Shown here in pieces: positions 1 to 7,948 of a stretch of 64,000 nucleotides of DNA (its first letter is position 1; each line of letters starts with the position of its first letter). The DNA lies in the NCBI GenBank assembly GCA_013297875.1, contig JAAFIW010000005.1, positions 183,133 through 247,132 on the forward strand, in the 5' to 3' direction. Both the position numbers and the translations under genes were made by a program. The DNA is from Comamonadaceae bacterium (GTDB taxonomy: Bacteria > Pseudomonadota > Gammaproteobacteria > Burkholderiales > Burkholderiaceae_C). The notes under the pieces were generated by a model. The model did not search any database. It was not told where the DNA came from and was given only the letters and a program-made list of their open reading frames with translations.

Positions 1-31
1 GTTAGTCGTCAAGTTGATGTCGAGTTCAGTT

Positions 32-679
32 TCAAGGCTTCCGCCTTCCAAGCTCTTCTAAAAACCGATTGGCCCATGGCGATGCAGCTATGACTTTGTC
101 AGGACTAATCAAAGACAGCAGCCTGAACGAGTGTGGCCCTTTACCGTAAGTGGCCTTAGTCTTGCATCCTTGGCTTGCTAGTTTGAGCGCGTTATAAACA
201 TTTGCCTTGCTAACACTCTCTATTGGCCCTGTCGGAAGATGTGCAGAATTGAACCCTTGCCCAAAAAATTTACCGACGGTTTTCCAGTCAGCCAAAAACC
301 AGCTTTCCATGCAAACTCCCATCAAATGACAATCATCGTCAACGGCTTTTTCAGGTTTTACCCACTTATCCCTGACGAAAAGATGATCCCAAGGTTTCCA
401 GTTGCCCGCTGGCGGAGGCTGATGTGACGAGTCAATATTGTCTTCACTGTCCACCAATAACAACGCATTTTTACCCTGAGCAATGGCAGTACAAAACATG
501 CTGAACGCCTGATCGCGGCCACCGCAAGCTACGACACGAGGCCGACGCGTTTTACCAAGAAACGTAGTTTCAAAAAACTCTGAAAATGCTCGTCTGAATT
601 CCCCTTGTAACTCCGCACTATTGGCTCCGCTCCCGCCACCCTCAGCATAGACAAATACATCGTTCTTTATTTTCACCAC
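32..679 (-). CDS. DUF4276-like protein, partner of an OLD/AAA_21-type ATPase
   Basis: Protein of 215 residues. It opens with a strand ending in an acidic Glu and a Gly-rich turn (VYAEGGGSGAN, residues 10-20) and has a second acidic cluster (LLVDSEDN, about residues 74-81), the pattern of TOPRIM-like DUF4276 proteins. Its start overlaps the end of the upstream ATPase gene by 7 bases, so the two are translationally coupled. In known families, ABC-type ATPase plus TOPRIM-like effector pairs (OLD/Gabija, PARIS, AbiL) are anti-phage systems. That role here is inference, because neither gene is a clear member of a named system. I assigned the family from motif memory, not from a search. Confidence 0.6.
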   Translation of the reverse strand: MVKIKNDVFVYAEGGGSGANSAELQGEFRRAFSEFFETTFLGKTRRPRVVACGGRDQAFSMFCTAIAQGKNALLLVDSEDNIDSSHQPPPAGNWKPWDHLFVRDKWVKPEKAVDDDCHLMGVCMESWFLADWKTVGKFFGQGFNSAHLPTGPIESVSKANVYNALKLASQGCKTKATYGKGPHSFRLLSLISPDKVIAASPWANRFLEELGRRKP

Positions 680-1851
680 CGAGTCCCCCCGATTTCACCT
701 CGCGCCCATAACTCACCCAGCCGAAACTTCTCGAGCCAAGGCGTTAAGTGTTTGACCTCTAGACGTTCTAGGCGGGTGCCATCCTGATCACGCTCACAAA
801 CAAAAACCGACTCAGGAGCCTCTGTTAACGCATCAATCAACCCTGGCGCGTGTGTCGTCACGACAAGCTGAGTTCGTTCGCTAGCCTCAAGCAGCAAACG
901 AGTCAATGACGGCAACACATCAGGGTGCAGGCCTAACTCGGGTTCCTCGATAGCCATAAACGGTGGCGGAGCTGGATCACACAACAACGCAAGCATTGAT
1001 AGATAACGCAAAGTTCCGTCAGAAAGCCGCGTCGCAGGCATGATGCCATTTGCTTCGATCAGAAAAACCTGAGCGGTGCCACCCTCAACCCGTACGTCAA
1101 CGTCTTCAATGTCGGCATAAATAACGCGGAGTGCTTCAACTAGGCTCTTGCGAGCAGTGACATTCATGCGCAAACGATTAATGACCAAACCAAGGTTCGA
1201 ACTGTCCTGCTCTAGCTGATCATTCGGTAAGTCTGTCTTCTGGGGCAGCCGTGGCGCGGCGTATCGACCAAAAGTCCACTCACGGTAAAAACGCATTGAC
1301 TGCAATTGATCTGCAACGTTGGTCAGTTCAGGGTACAGGTCTACGTCGCGCTTTTGAGCCAGGATTGATTGATCTGGCTTGAGAGATTCACGTTGTAATT
1401 TACGCTTACCTAGGTTAGACACAGTGGTATTTAGTACCGGTCGCCCATCATTCCAACGGTAAAAAAAGTAAGGTTGATTGCTTCCTACATCTGCACTTTC
1501 ATTTTCAAGAAACTCATCGCTAAGCTCAAAGCGCCCGCCTACCTCATGAAAAGCCAGGCCGTATCGTAGATATTTGCTATGTGTTGGGTTTTTAATGACT
1601 ATTGCAATACTCGCGTCCTGCTTTGAGGCGTGATTTGCGGTTTTATACAACCAATCCTTTATGCCCCCACCATCACGGATTGGCTTAGTAATTTGGTCAG
1701 GTGCAGCTTGCAAAAGCGAAAGCGCTTCCAAAAAATTCGACTTACCTGAACCATTTGGACCAATCAAAACATTTAACGCCCCCAGTTCTACAGGTTCACT
1801 TTTTGGCCCAAAACTCAGCAAATTCGATATGTGTACTTGTTTAATTAACAT
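673..1851 (-). CDS. AAA_21/OLD-like SMC-type ATPase
   Basis: Protein of 392 residues with a complete ABC/SMC-type nucleotide-binding fold: Walker A GPNGSGKS at residues 31-38, a signature-like LSDGT near 276, Walker B FMAIEEPELGLHP at 298-310 and a switch His in VVTTHAPG near 334. The middle region (about 60-270) has no coiled coil or membrane segment, so this is the compact single-domain AAA_21 type rather than Rad50 or RecF. It is the first gene of a two-gene minus-strand operon with the DUF4276-like gene at 32-679. Such ATPases usually gate a nuclease or toxin partner. The start at 1851 gives the canonical N-terminal strand (MLIKQVHISN) that precedes Walker A in this family. Confidence 0.8.
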   Translation of the reverse strand: MLIKQVHISNLLSFGPKSEPVELGALNVLIGPNGSGKSNFLEALSLLQAAPDQITKPIRDGGGIKDWLYKTANHASKQDASIAIVIKNPTHSKYLRYGLAFHEVGGRFELSDEFLENESADVGSNQPYFFYRWNDGRPVLNTTVSNLGKRKLQRESLKPDQSILAQKRDVDLYPELTNVADQLQSMRFYREWTFGRYAAPRLPQKTDLPNDQLEQDSSNLGLVINRLRMNVTARKSLVEALRVIYADIEDVDVRVEGGTAQVFLIEANGIMPATRLSDGTLRYLSMLALLCDPAPPPFMAIEEPELGLHPDVLPSLTRLLLEASERTQLVVTTHAPGLIDALTEAPESVFVCERDQDGTRLERLEVKHLTPWLEKFRLGELWARGEIGGTRW

Positions 1852-2029
1852 GGTTTAATCTGTTTAAGCTTGTCAATTTGATGCCTTGATGGTGGCAACG
1901 CAGTTCAGGATTACTACTTAGCATACCTAATATGCCAGCCTCCACTAAAAAAAGAATTCAGTTATTGTCTTTGGCAAACAATGACTTTTTAAACCACACC
2001 TCTGCTCGACACCATAATGCAAGTCCAAC
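1852..2029. other. Intergenic region between the ATPase operon and the tctC fragment
   Basis: AT-richer than its neighbours. It must contain the promoter of the minus-strand ATPase operon, but I see no convincing -35/-10 pair or operator. No coding signal. Confidence 0.4.
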
Positions 2030-2236
2030 ATGACCACTTTATACTCTCGCCGTCGCACCCTCCAGTTTTGCGGCGCAATGGCAGCCGCGTCCACTTTGCC
2101 CTCACTCATCAGCCGCGCGCAGGCCCAACCCGCCTGGCCGACAAAACCGATCCGTCTGCTAGTCCCTTTCGCCCCCGGCGGCAGTTCTGAAATCGTTGCA
2201 CGCTCTGCGGCCACTGAGCTCAGCAACACCTTGGGG
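2030..2236 (+). pseudogene. 5' fragment of a TctC/Bug-family solute-binding protein gene
   Basis: The first ~69 codons read as a typical Bug-family N-terminus: an Arg-rich start (SRRRTLQF), a hydrophobic signal core, an AQAQPAWPTKPIR cleavage/mature start, and the hallmark LLVPFAPGGSSEIVARS. A full-length member has about 320 residues. Here similarity stops near 2236, where the frame runs into short direct repeats (CACTCGGGGTCA, then GGTCA units). What remains is a signal peptide and the first strand and loop of the ligand site, so it cannot bind substrate. It is a truncated remnant next to another broken gene, marking a rearrangement junction. Confidence 0.75.
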
Positions 2237-2312
2237 TTACACACTCGGGGTCAGCACACACTCGGGGTCAGGTCAGGTCAGGTCAGGTCAGGTCTCTGGA
2301 ATATCACACTCT
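2237..2312. repeat. CTCGGGGTCAG repeats and GGTCA pentamer array
   Basis: Two copies of CACACTCGGGGTCAG are followed by about five uninterrupted GGTCA units and then CTCTGGAATATCAC. The block sits exactly where the tctC fragment ends and just beyond the 3' end of the helicase remnant. The GGGGTCAGGTCT...ATCACA pattern resembles sequences that often flank REP-associated tyrosine transposase (RAYT) genes. That link is from memory and no transposase is present here. Confidence 0.6.
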
Positions 2313-2321
2313 CCGCTGATT

Positions 2322-2873
2322 TCATAACTTCCCCCCAAATTTCGCATCGCCCCCGGCCCCAATCACCAACCTCTGCGTAGCCCGCGTAGCCGCCACATAA
2401 AACACCCGAGCCGCCTCGGCTTCGTCTTCACCCTTCGCCGGCATATGCCCCACCCCCGGCAGCGCCACAACAGGAAACTCCAGGCCCTTGCTGACCTTCA
2501 TGGTCATGATTTGTATGACGTCTGCGCTGGGGTTGTAGTCGCCTGATTTTTTGCGCACATTGAAGGGCAGTTTGCGGTGGTACAGGGCATCTGCGCAGGT
2601 GTCTATCGTGTACCAGTCGGCGCACAAGATGGCCATGTCGCCCCAGGCGTGGCCTTCTTTGTGGGCGGTGCTTAGCTGGTCGGCAATGGCAAATGCTTCT
2701 TCGCGCAGGCTGGGCAGTTTGATGATGATGGGCGCCTGCCCTTCGCGGCCGCAGCTGGTGGGTTTTAGCAAGGGTATGCCGTCATCGTCTTGCTCCAGCC
2801 GCTCGGCAAGTCGGCGCTCGCCGCTGGTCATGCGCCTTGCGCACGTGCCAATCGAAGGAATAAGAGTCGCCAT
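2322..2873 (-). pseudogene. 5'-truncated UvrD/Rep-family helicase (C-terminal domain)
   Basis: The frame encodes the C-terminal part of a superfamily 1 helicase: VSKGLEFPVVALPGVGHMP (helicase motif V region) and EAARVFYVAATRATQRLVI (motif VI, with the ATP-contacting Arg). There is no Walker A or DExx box, so at least two thirds of the gene is missing. Homology seems to begin around MTSGERRLAERLEQDDDG; the codons before it (2840-2873) look like foreign sequence. A different minus-strand frame overlaps the same bases upstream, consistent with decay. It should be non-functional. Confidence 0.75.
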
Positions 2874-2976
2874 CTATCAGCCGCCGCCCGTAAAAACTTG
2901 TTACCACATCATGCCGTACAACTTTTAGTCGGGTATAGGTAAAAAAATCACCATTTTTGGGTGCGGGCACTGAGCG

Positions 2977-3046
2977 GATTTGAAGCCAAAACAGCCACTC
3001 GCCCAGGTCAATATTGCTCAAGCAGCTATCAATATCGTAGTGACTT
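2977..3046 (-). repeat. Dispersed AGCTGCTTGAGCA repeat, copy 1
   Basis: Minus-orientation copy, containing ATTGATAGCTGCTTGAGCAA when read on the minus strand, followed by a CCTGGGC block and a TTTTGGCTTCAAAT tail. Intergenic, between the helicase remnant and the secreted-protein operon. Confidence 0.85.
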
Positions 3047-3084
3047 GGCGGGCGACATTTGTCCCCCACCGCAAACCCCGCGCT

Positions 3085-3993
3085 TCAATCGGGAAACGCA
3101 AAATCTTCGTTTGCCTTGGGCTTCACCGCAAACTTGTCAAACCACTCGGGCCCCAACTCACCGTCTGGCGCGCGGGCGCATTTCAGATTGGCTACCACTT
3201 TGCCATCGCGCTCGACCACAACGCCTTGCTTTTCACGCGTTTCGCCTTTGGGGCCCCATTTGCCGATGCCGGAATAGACAACGTAGCCATAGCCACCTTT
3301 TTTAAACCGCAACCAGCTGCCCCCGCCGCCGACAAACGGGACGTTTTCGCCGGTTGCCGCTTTGTTGGCCACGACCTCACCTTCGGGCCAGGTCAACTCC
3401 AGGGCCTCAGTCGAATCGGGCTTGCCAAAACGGTATTGCAAGTAGCCCTTGTCGCGCGTCGCGCCTTTGGAGGCGCACACCGACACCATTTTTGCGCCGG
3501 TGCGGCAGGCAAACACCACCGTTTCCATCGGCGTACAAAACGACGACTGGGCTTTGCTGCTGGCGGCGGCGGCAACCGGGGTTGACGCGGTGCCCTTGGC
3601 ATCCACCACGGCCAGCGAGGTCACCAGCGCCACGGCCTTGGTTTTTTTGCACGACGGGTTGCCCTGGCATTCATCAGCCATCACCTTGTCCAGCTGGTAG
3701 GTCAAGCTCACGCGTTTGCCCAGGTAGGCCTTGGGTTTTTCGCAAATTGCAAAGTCAGCCAGTTCTTCAAACGCTTTACCCTGCTCGTCTTTCAGGCTGA
3801 TGTAGCAGGCGACGTCGCCACTGTTGATCTCGGTCACGGTACCCAGCGTTTTTTTTGTGAATTTGCCGACGGTGACGGTCGATGCCGCGGGTGTCTGGGC
3901 CGAGGCACTGACGGAGTAGGTACCGCAACAAACCACACCCATCAGGGCCAAAGCGATCAAACGCGCGCGAGCGCTGCTGTTGAAATCAAACAT
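3085..3993 (-). CDS. Secreted hypothetical protein
   Basis: Protein of 302 residues with a signal peptide (hydrophobic core about residues 12-31, cleavage after SASA). The mature part has two Cys pairs in the first half, an Ala-rich linker near residues 140-150 and a C-terminal half rich in Gly, Trp and Tyr that suggests beta structure. I do not recognise a named family. It is the last gene of a three-gene minus-strand group (5188-3085) in which all three products carry signal peptides, suggesting a shared periplasmic role. The 23-base gap to the preceding gene allows co-transcription. Confidence 0.75.
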   Translation of the reverse strand: MFDFNSSARARLIALALMGVVCCGTYSVSASAQTPAASTVTVGKFTKKTLGTVTEINSGDVACYISLKDEQGKAFEELADFAICEKPKAYLGKRVSLTYQLDKVMADECQGNPSCKKTKAVALVTSLAVVDAKGTASTPVAAAASSKAQSSFCTPMETVVFACRTGAKMVSVCASKGATRDKGYLQYRFGKPDSTEALELTWPEGEVVANKAATGENVPFVGGGGSWLRFKKGGYGYVVYSGIGKWGPKGETREKQGVVVERDGKVVANLKCARAPDGELGPEWFDKFAVKPKANEDFAFPD

Positions 3994-4016
3994 AGACGAG
4001 TCCTTGAGTTGTTTAT

Positions 4017-4574
4017 TTATTTGCCAGACGTTTTGGCCGAGTAGGCTTTTCGGGCAGCCGCCAAAAATGTGTCGGAAGCCTGCAGCCGCGATTTGCCAGC
4101 GTCCACAAAGTCAGCCGTGCCGGGGGCGTTGTCACCTTTGTCGTTGCCCATGCCGCTGATCCACTTGAACAGCTTGCCGTCGCGAAAGTAGTAGCGTTCT
4201 TCTAGCCGGGTCACCATCTTGCGGGAGTTGCCAGAGTCGGCAAATCCCTTGACCGACTCATAAACAAACACCAGCGCCGCACCCGCGTAGTAAAACTCGC
4301 TGACCACGTCGCCGCTGTCGTCACGCTCGGTGATCTCGATCTTTTTGATCACGCCCGCCTCAGCCCAGGCCCTGCCCTCGGCCCGATAGTCCGCTGCGGG
4401 GCGCTTGGAGGTGAATCGAACAGCATCCAGCTGCGGCAACTGTTTGTTGACGTCTGCAAACACCTGTCGGGCCTGCGCCGTGTCGGCCTGTGCGAACGCG
4501 AATGACGGAAATACGGACAAGCCGGCCGCCATGAGCCATACCGCCCCGAGCCGGTGAATAGACCTTGCGTTCAT
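4017..4574 (-). CDS. Secreted hypothetical protein
   Basis: Protein of 185 residues with a signal peptide ending FAFA. The mature region is polar and Lys/Asp-rich, with alternating strands (IKKIEITERDDSG, SEFYYAGAALVFVYE, RYYFRDGKLFKWI) typical of a small beta-sheet protein in which the antiparallel strands measure out a YYFRDGKL turn. No catalytic motif is evident. The start overlaps the stop of the upstream gene by 4 bases (ATGA), so it is translationally coupled to it. Function unknown. Confidence 0.75.
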   Translation of the reverse strand: MNARSIHRLGAVWLMAAGLSVFPSFAFAQADTAQARQVFADVNKQLPQLDAVRFTSKRPAADYRAEGRAWAEAGVIKKIEITERDDSGDVVSEFYYAGAALVFVYESVKGFADSGNSRKMVTRLEERYYFRDGKLFKWISGMGNDKGDNAPGTADFVDAGKSRLQASDTFLAAARKAYSAKTSGK

Positions 4575-5188
4575 TTGAGCCCCGCCAGCAGGGTTTTGAA
4601 ATCGCCGTGTTTACCCACAACCGGAACAGTGAATTCAAGTTTCAGCTTGGCGTTGCGCGTGTCGGTAATCGTCATCTGCACGCTGTCTGCATCGTCCGCC
4701 AGGGCCTGCAACACCGTTCTTTCGGTGCTCTTGGCCAATTGGCTTTCCTGCGCAATCGAGAAGGTGAAGGCCTTGGCATCGGGGCTTGAGCCACTGACCA
4801 GTGAATCCACCACAAAGGCCGGTTTGCCGGGCCGCGCAACCGATATCCGCAGCAGTTTTTTCCCATTGCTGGCGGCGTCAGGCCCTTCAAAATCTTCAAA
4901 CCGAAACGGTTTTAACGCAGCGATGTCGCTGACATGAATTTCAAAACCTAGCGTGCCTTTTTCCGTCTTGGTGCTGAAGGGGTAGCAGAAAAAATTGACC
5001 TTGACGGGTGTTGGCTTGCCCAAAAGCGGTGCCGTCGCCCGGTATGTCAGGTAGCGCATGCCATTGTCAAGCCGCGAGGCTTCCCATTGGGCATCGGTTA
5101 CGGGTTGCGCGGCAACGACACAGGAGGCTGCTGCAAACAGCGCAAACGCTGCTAAACGGGTGGGGTGGGGATTCAAAAACATGGTCAA
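4571..5188 (-). CDS. Secreted hypothetical protein, first gene of a three-gene operon
   Basis: Protein of 205 residues with a clear signal peptide (hydrophobic stretch residues 10-26, cleavage after VVAA). The mature part has no membrane segment and few Cys. Motifs such as GFEIHVSDIAAL and VQMTITDTRNAKLKLEFTVP suggest a beta-sandwich. It is the first gene of the 5188-3085 operon, with the ATGA overlap to the next gene. I do not recognise the family. The region upstream, before nth, is short and must hold both divergent promoters. Confidence 0.75.
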   Translation of the reverse strand: MTMFLNPHPTRLAAFALFAAASCVVAAQPVTDAQWEASRLDNGMRYLTYRATAPLLGKPTPVKVNFFCYPFSTKTEKGTLGFEIHVSDIAALKPFRFEDFEGPDAASNGKKLLRISVARPGKPAFVVDSLVSGSSPDAKAFTFSIAQESQLAKSTERTVLQALADDADSVQMTITDTRNAKLKLEFTVPVVGKHGDFKTLLAGLK

Positions 5189-5320
5189 AATTCAGAAAAA
5201 AAACGACTGTGCCATTAGCACGACGCGCAACCGCACCGGCTACGATTGAGGACTATAACTACAGTTAGTAACATAGTGATGTCTGGGGTTTGCACGACCC
5301 GGTCGCCCTAAACTGCCCCC

Positions 5321-5959
5321 ATGAAATCCAGCCACATCGCCCCTTTTTTCGCCACCCTCAAAGCCGCCAACCCGCAGCCCAATACCGAGCTGGAATACAC
5401 CAGCGTGTTTGAGCTGCTGGCGGCTGTGCTGCTGAGTGCTCAAGCCACCGATGTGGGCGTGAACAAGGCCACGCGCAAGCTGTTTCCGGTGGCCAACACA
5501 CCGCAAGCTATTCTCGATTTGGGGCTGGATGGCCTGACCGACTACATCAAGACCATTGGCCTGTTTCGCAGCAAAGCCCGGCATTTGATGGAAACCTGCC
5601 GCATGCTGGTCGAGCTGCACGGTGGCTTGGTGCCGCGCAGCCGCGAGGCGCTTGAAGCACTGCCGGGCGTGGGCCGCAAGACAGCCAACGTGGTGCTAAA
5701 CGTGGCCTTTGGCCAAGCCGCGATGGCGGTGGACACGCACATCTTTCGGGTCAGCAACCGCACCGGCCTGGCCCCCGGCAAAAACCCGCTACAGGTGGAA
5801 CTGCAACTGATGAAGCGCATACCGGCTGAGTACCTGGTGGACGCGCACCACTGGCTCATCCTGCACGGCCGCTACGTGTGCCTGGCGCGCAAGCCGCAGT
5901 GCTGGCGCTGTGGGGTGTCGCAATTTTGTGGGTTGAAAGATCAGACGCCTGCGCCTTGA
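5321..5959 (+). CDS. nth: Endonuclease III (DNA glycosylase/AP lyase)
   Basis: Removes oxidised pyrimidines and nicks the abasic site in base-excision repair. The 212-residue length is normal. Visible features: the helix-hairpin-helix LPGVGRKTANV with catalytic Lys120, catalytic Asp138 in VDTHIFRVSNRTG, and a C-terminal [4Fe-4S] loop with the classic spacing C-x6-C-x2-C-x5-C (Cys187, 194, 197, 203). It stands alone, divergent from the secreted-protein operon, with a dispersed repeat directly after its stop codon. Confidence 0.97.
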   Translation: MKSSHIAPFFATLKAANPQPNTELEYTSVFELLAAVLLSAQATDVGVNKATRKLFPVANTPQAILDLGLDGLTDYIKTIGLFRSKARHLMETCRMLVELHGGLVPRSREALEALPGVGRKTANVVLNVAFGQAAMAVDTHIFRVSNRTGLAPGKNPLQVELQLMKRIPAEYLVDAHHWLILHGRYVCLARKPQCWRCGVSQFCGLKDQTPAP

Positions 5960-6020
5960 TTTGCTACTTTTTTGGTAGCTGCCTGAGCAGGAAATACATG
6001 GGCTGACTGCCAAAAACCTC
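5960..6020 (+). repeat. Dispersed AGCTGCTTGAGCA repeat, copy 2
   Basis: Plus-orientation copy (GGTAGCTGCCTGAGCAGGAA, then CATGGGCTGAC) between the convergent nth and cobT genes. Confidence 0.85.
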
Positions 6021-6042
6021 AATAAAACTCTGCCCTAACCCT

Positions 6043-7107
6043 TCACAGCGCCGCCGCAACCCCCGCCGACTCAAAACTGGCCATTTGCGCCAGGATGGCG
6101 CAGGCTGATTGCAGCAGCGGCCAGGCCAGTGCTGCACCGGAGCCTTCGCCCAGGCGCAGGCCCAAGTCGAGCAGCGGGCGCAGCGCTTGAGCTTGGTTTT
6201 GCGACAAGTGAGCCAGCATCAGCGCATGGCCGGGTTCGCCTGATTGGTGGGCAAACACACAGCGCTGCAACACCAGCGGCTGCAGGGCATGCGCCACCAG
6301 CACGGCGGCGGTGGTGATGAAACCGTCCACCACCACCACGCGGCGCTGCGCGGCGGCTTGCAGGATGGCACCGACCAGGGTGGCAATTTCAAACCCGCCC
6401 ACGGCAGCCAACAGGGCCAGCGGCTGGCGTGGCGCGTTGGCAAACACCGTGGCGTGCTGCTGGCGCACCTGTTGCAGCACCTGCACCTTGCGCGCCACAC
6501 CGGCGGCATCCAGGCCCGTGCCCGCGCCGGTGCAGGTCGAAATCGGCAAGTCGGCCAGGCCCGACAGAATGAGCGACGCAGCCGAGGTGTTGCCAATGCC
6601 CATTTCGCCCAGCAACACGGCATTGCCCGGCAGGTTGTTGACGATTTCGACGCCGTTGGCAATCGCCTGATGGCACTGCGCGGCGGTCATCGCCAGGCCG
6701 GCGCTGCTGTCTGCGGTGCCCGGTGCCACCTTGTGCAGCAGCAAGCCCGGCTGCGCCGCAAAGTCGTGGCGCACACCGCAGTCCACCACCGACAGCGCCA
6801 GCCCATGCTGGCGCGCCAGCACGCTCACCGCCGCGCCACCGCTCAGAAAGTTTTGCACCATTTGCCAGGTCACGTCAGACGGGTAGGCCGACACGCCACG
6901 CGCCGCCAGGCCATGGTCGCCCGCGCACACCAGCAGCTGCGGCGCGGTCAGCTGCGGCGTGTCGGTGTCCAGAATGAGGCCCAGCTGTAGCGCCAAAGCC
7001 TCCAGACGCCCCAGGGAGGCGAGTGGCTTGGTTTTGTGATCCAGCTTGTGTTGCAAGCGGGCTGCGAGGGCGGGGTTGGTGAGGTCTGGCAGGGTGGGGA
7101 TGTTCAT
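6043..7107 (-). CDS. cobT: Nicotinate-nucleotide-dimethylbenzimidazole phosphoribosyltransferase
   Basis: Transfers ribose phosphate from nicotinate mononucleotide to dimethylbenzimidazole, giving alpha-ribazole phosphate for the lower ligand of cobalamin. The 354-residue length is normal. Landmarks: an N-terminal [10 protein letters not shown] helix, [17 protein letters not shown], the substrate-loop motif [12 protein letters not shown], and the catalytic Glu321 in GEGSGAALA near the C-terminus. The reading frame stays open far upstream, but the family N-terminus begins at MNIPTL, so the start is 7107. It is isolated from other cobalamin genes, and no B12 riboswitch is visible upstream. Confidence 0.95.
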   Translation of the reverse strand: MNIPTLPDLTNPALAARLQHKLDHKTKPLASLGRLEALALQLGLILDTDTPQLTAPQLLVCAGDHGLAARGVSAYPSDVTWQMVQNFLSGGAAVSVLARQHGLALSVVDCGVRHDFAAQPGLLLHKVAPGTADSSAGLAMTAAQCHQAIANGVEIVNNLPGNAVLLGEMGIGNTSAASLILSGLADLPISTCTGAGTGLDAAGVARKVQVLQQVRQQHATVFANAPRQPLALLAAVGGFEIATLVGAILQAAAQRRVVVVDGFITTAAVLVAHALQPLVLQRCVFAHQSGEPGHALMLAHLSQNQAQALRPLLDLGLRLGEGSGAALAWPLLQSACAILAQMASFESAGVAAAL

Positions 7108-7118
7108 GGGGGAATTTT

Positions 7119-7170
7119 TTGCTATGAAAATACTAGCTGCTTGAGCATATGTCACCTGGGCAGGAAGCAC
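7119..7170 (+). repeat. Dispersed AGCTGCTTGAGCA repeat, copy 3
   Basis: Plus-orientation copy (ACTAGCTGCTTGAGCATATG, then CCTGGGCAGG) between the divergent cobT and toxin-antitoxin genes. Confidence 0.8.
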
Positions 7171-7217
7171 TTTTCTTATGTAAAACGAGCTGCACTTGCT
7201 CACGGCAGGATAGATGG

Positions 7218-7239
7218 GTAATATAACAAGTGTTATTAC
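7218..7239. promoter_or_regulatory. Imperfect inverted repeat upstream of mazE-doc, likely autoregulatory operator
   Basis: TAATATAACA, then AG, then TGTTATTAC: AT-rich arms that differ by one extra T, ending 13 bases before the antitoxin start. MazE and Phd-type antitoxins usually repress their own operon at such palindromes, which overlap the -10 element. The position fits that, but binding is inferred. Confidence 0.5.
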
Positions 7240-7252
7240 TCTGGAGACCCAC

Positions 7253-7477
7253 ATGCACGCACTCAAACTCACCCAAGTCGGCAACTCCGTCGGGGCCATC
7301 TTCCCCAAGGATCTGTTGGCGCGCCTGAATCTGGAAAAAGGCGACGAGCTGTACGTGACCGAGTCGCCCGACGGCTTGCGGCTGACGGTGCACGACCCGG
7401 CGTTTGAAGAGCAAATGCGCCTGGGCCGCGAGATCATGAAAGAGCGGCGGGCGGTGCTGCGCGAGCTGGCCAAGTGA
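7253..7477 (+). CDS. AbrB/MazE-type antitoxin
   Basis: Protein of 74 residues with a SpoVT-AbrB swapped-hairpin DNA-binding domain ([19 protein letters not shown]) followed by an acidic, helical C-terminus that would wrap the toxin. The start at 7253 is preceded by a GGAGA ribosome-binding site; an in-frame GTG/ATG further upstream would run through the putative operator. The stop overlaps the GTG start of the doc toxin gene (GTGA). Pairing a MazE-like DNA-binding domain with a Doc toxin, rather than Phd, is a hybrid arrangement. Confidence 0.88.
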   Translation: MHALKLTQVGNSVGAIFPKDLLARLNLEKGDELYVTESPDGLRLTVHDPAFEEQMRLGREIMKERRAVLRELAK

Positions 7478-7875
7478 CGGCAGTTGAGGCCATACGCTGG
7501 GTGTGGTTGCGCAAGTCGGTGGTGTTGGCTGTGCACGAAGCGCAGCTGGCCGAACACGGTGGCGGTGTGGGCGTGCGCGACATCGGGCTGCTCGAATCGG
7601 CGCTGGCGCGGCCTGAAAACCTGGCGGTGTATGGCCAGCCCGATGCAGCCGATCTGGCCGCCGCCTACGGCTACGGCATCTCGCGCAACCACCCTTTCAT
7701 TGACGGCAGCAAACGCACCGGCTACGTGGCCTGCGAGCTGTTTTTGGCGCTGAACGGCTACCGACTTGCCGCCGACGATGCGCAGTGCGTGATGACCATG
7801 CTGGCCGTGGCCGCCGGGGATATTGAGGAGGTTGAATTTGCCATCTGGCTGCGCGCGCATCTCATGGTGCGCTAG
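7474..7875 (+). CDS. doc: Death-on-curing (Doc) family Fic-fold toxin
   Basis: Doc toxins are kinases that phosphorylate elongation factor Tu and stop translation. The 133-residue protein has the family N-terminal helix region ([30 protein letters not shown]) and the Fic-like motif [11 protein letters not shown] at residues 73-83, with the catalytic His73 and the phosphate-binding Lys-Arg. A Ser takes the place of the Asn found in canonical DGNKRT, as in some Doc relatives. The GTG start overlaps the antitoxin stop. Activity depends on neutralisation by the neighbouring MazE-like protein. Confidence 0.92.
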   Translation: MTAVEAIRWVWLRKSVVLAVHEAQLAEHGGGVGVRDIGLLESALARPENLAVYGQPDAADLAAAYGYGISRNHPFIDGSKRTGYVACELFLALNGYRLAADDAQCVMTMLAVAAGDIEEVEFAIWLRAHLMVR

Positions 7876-7889
7876 CAATTCAAACCCTA

Positions 7890-7948
7890 AACACTCCTGA
7901 TTTCATAGCTGCCCGAGCAATAAATCTATGGGCTGGCAGCCCATTTCA
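7890..7948 (+). repeat. Dispersed AGCTGCTTGAGCA repeat, copy 4
   Basis: Plus-orientation copy (CATAGCTGCCCGAGCAATAA, then TATGGGCTGGCAGCCCAT) lying between convergent doc and the DUF3299 gene. The GGGCTGGCAGCCC end forms a small hairpin. Confidence 0.85.

Noticed and set aside
7108..7213. Cobalamin riboswitch before cobT
   Set aside because: No B12-box or matching stem-loops; the sequence is a dispersed repeat.
6043..7878. 611-residue open frame on the minus strand
   Set aside because: Only the CobT part (to 7107) is real; the rest is antisense to mazE and doc.
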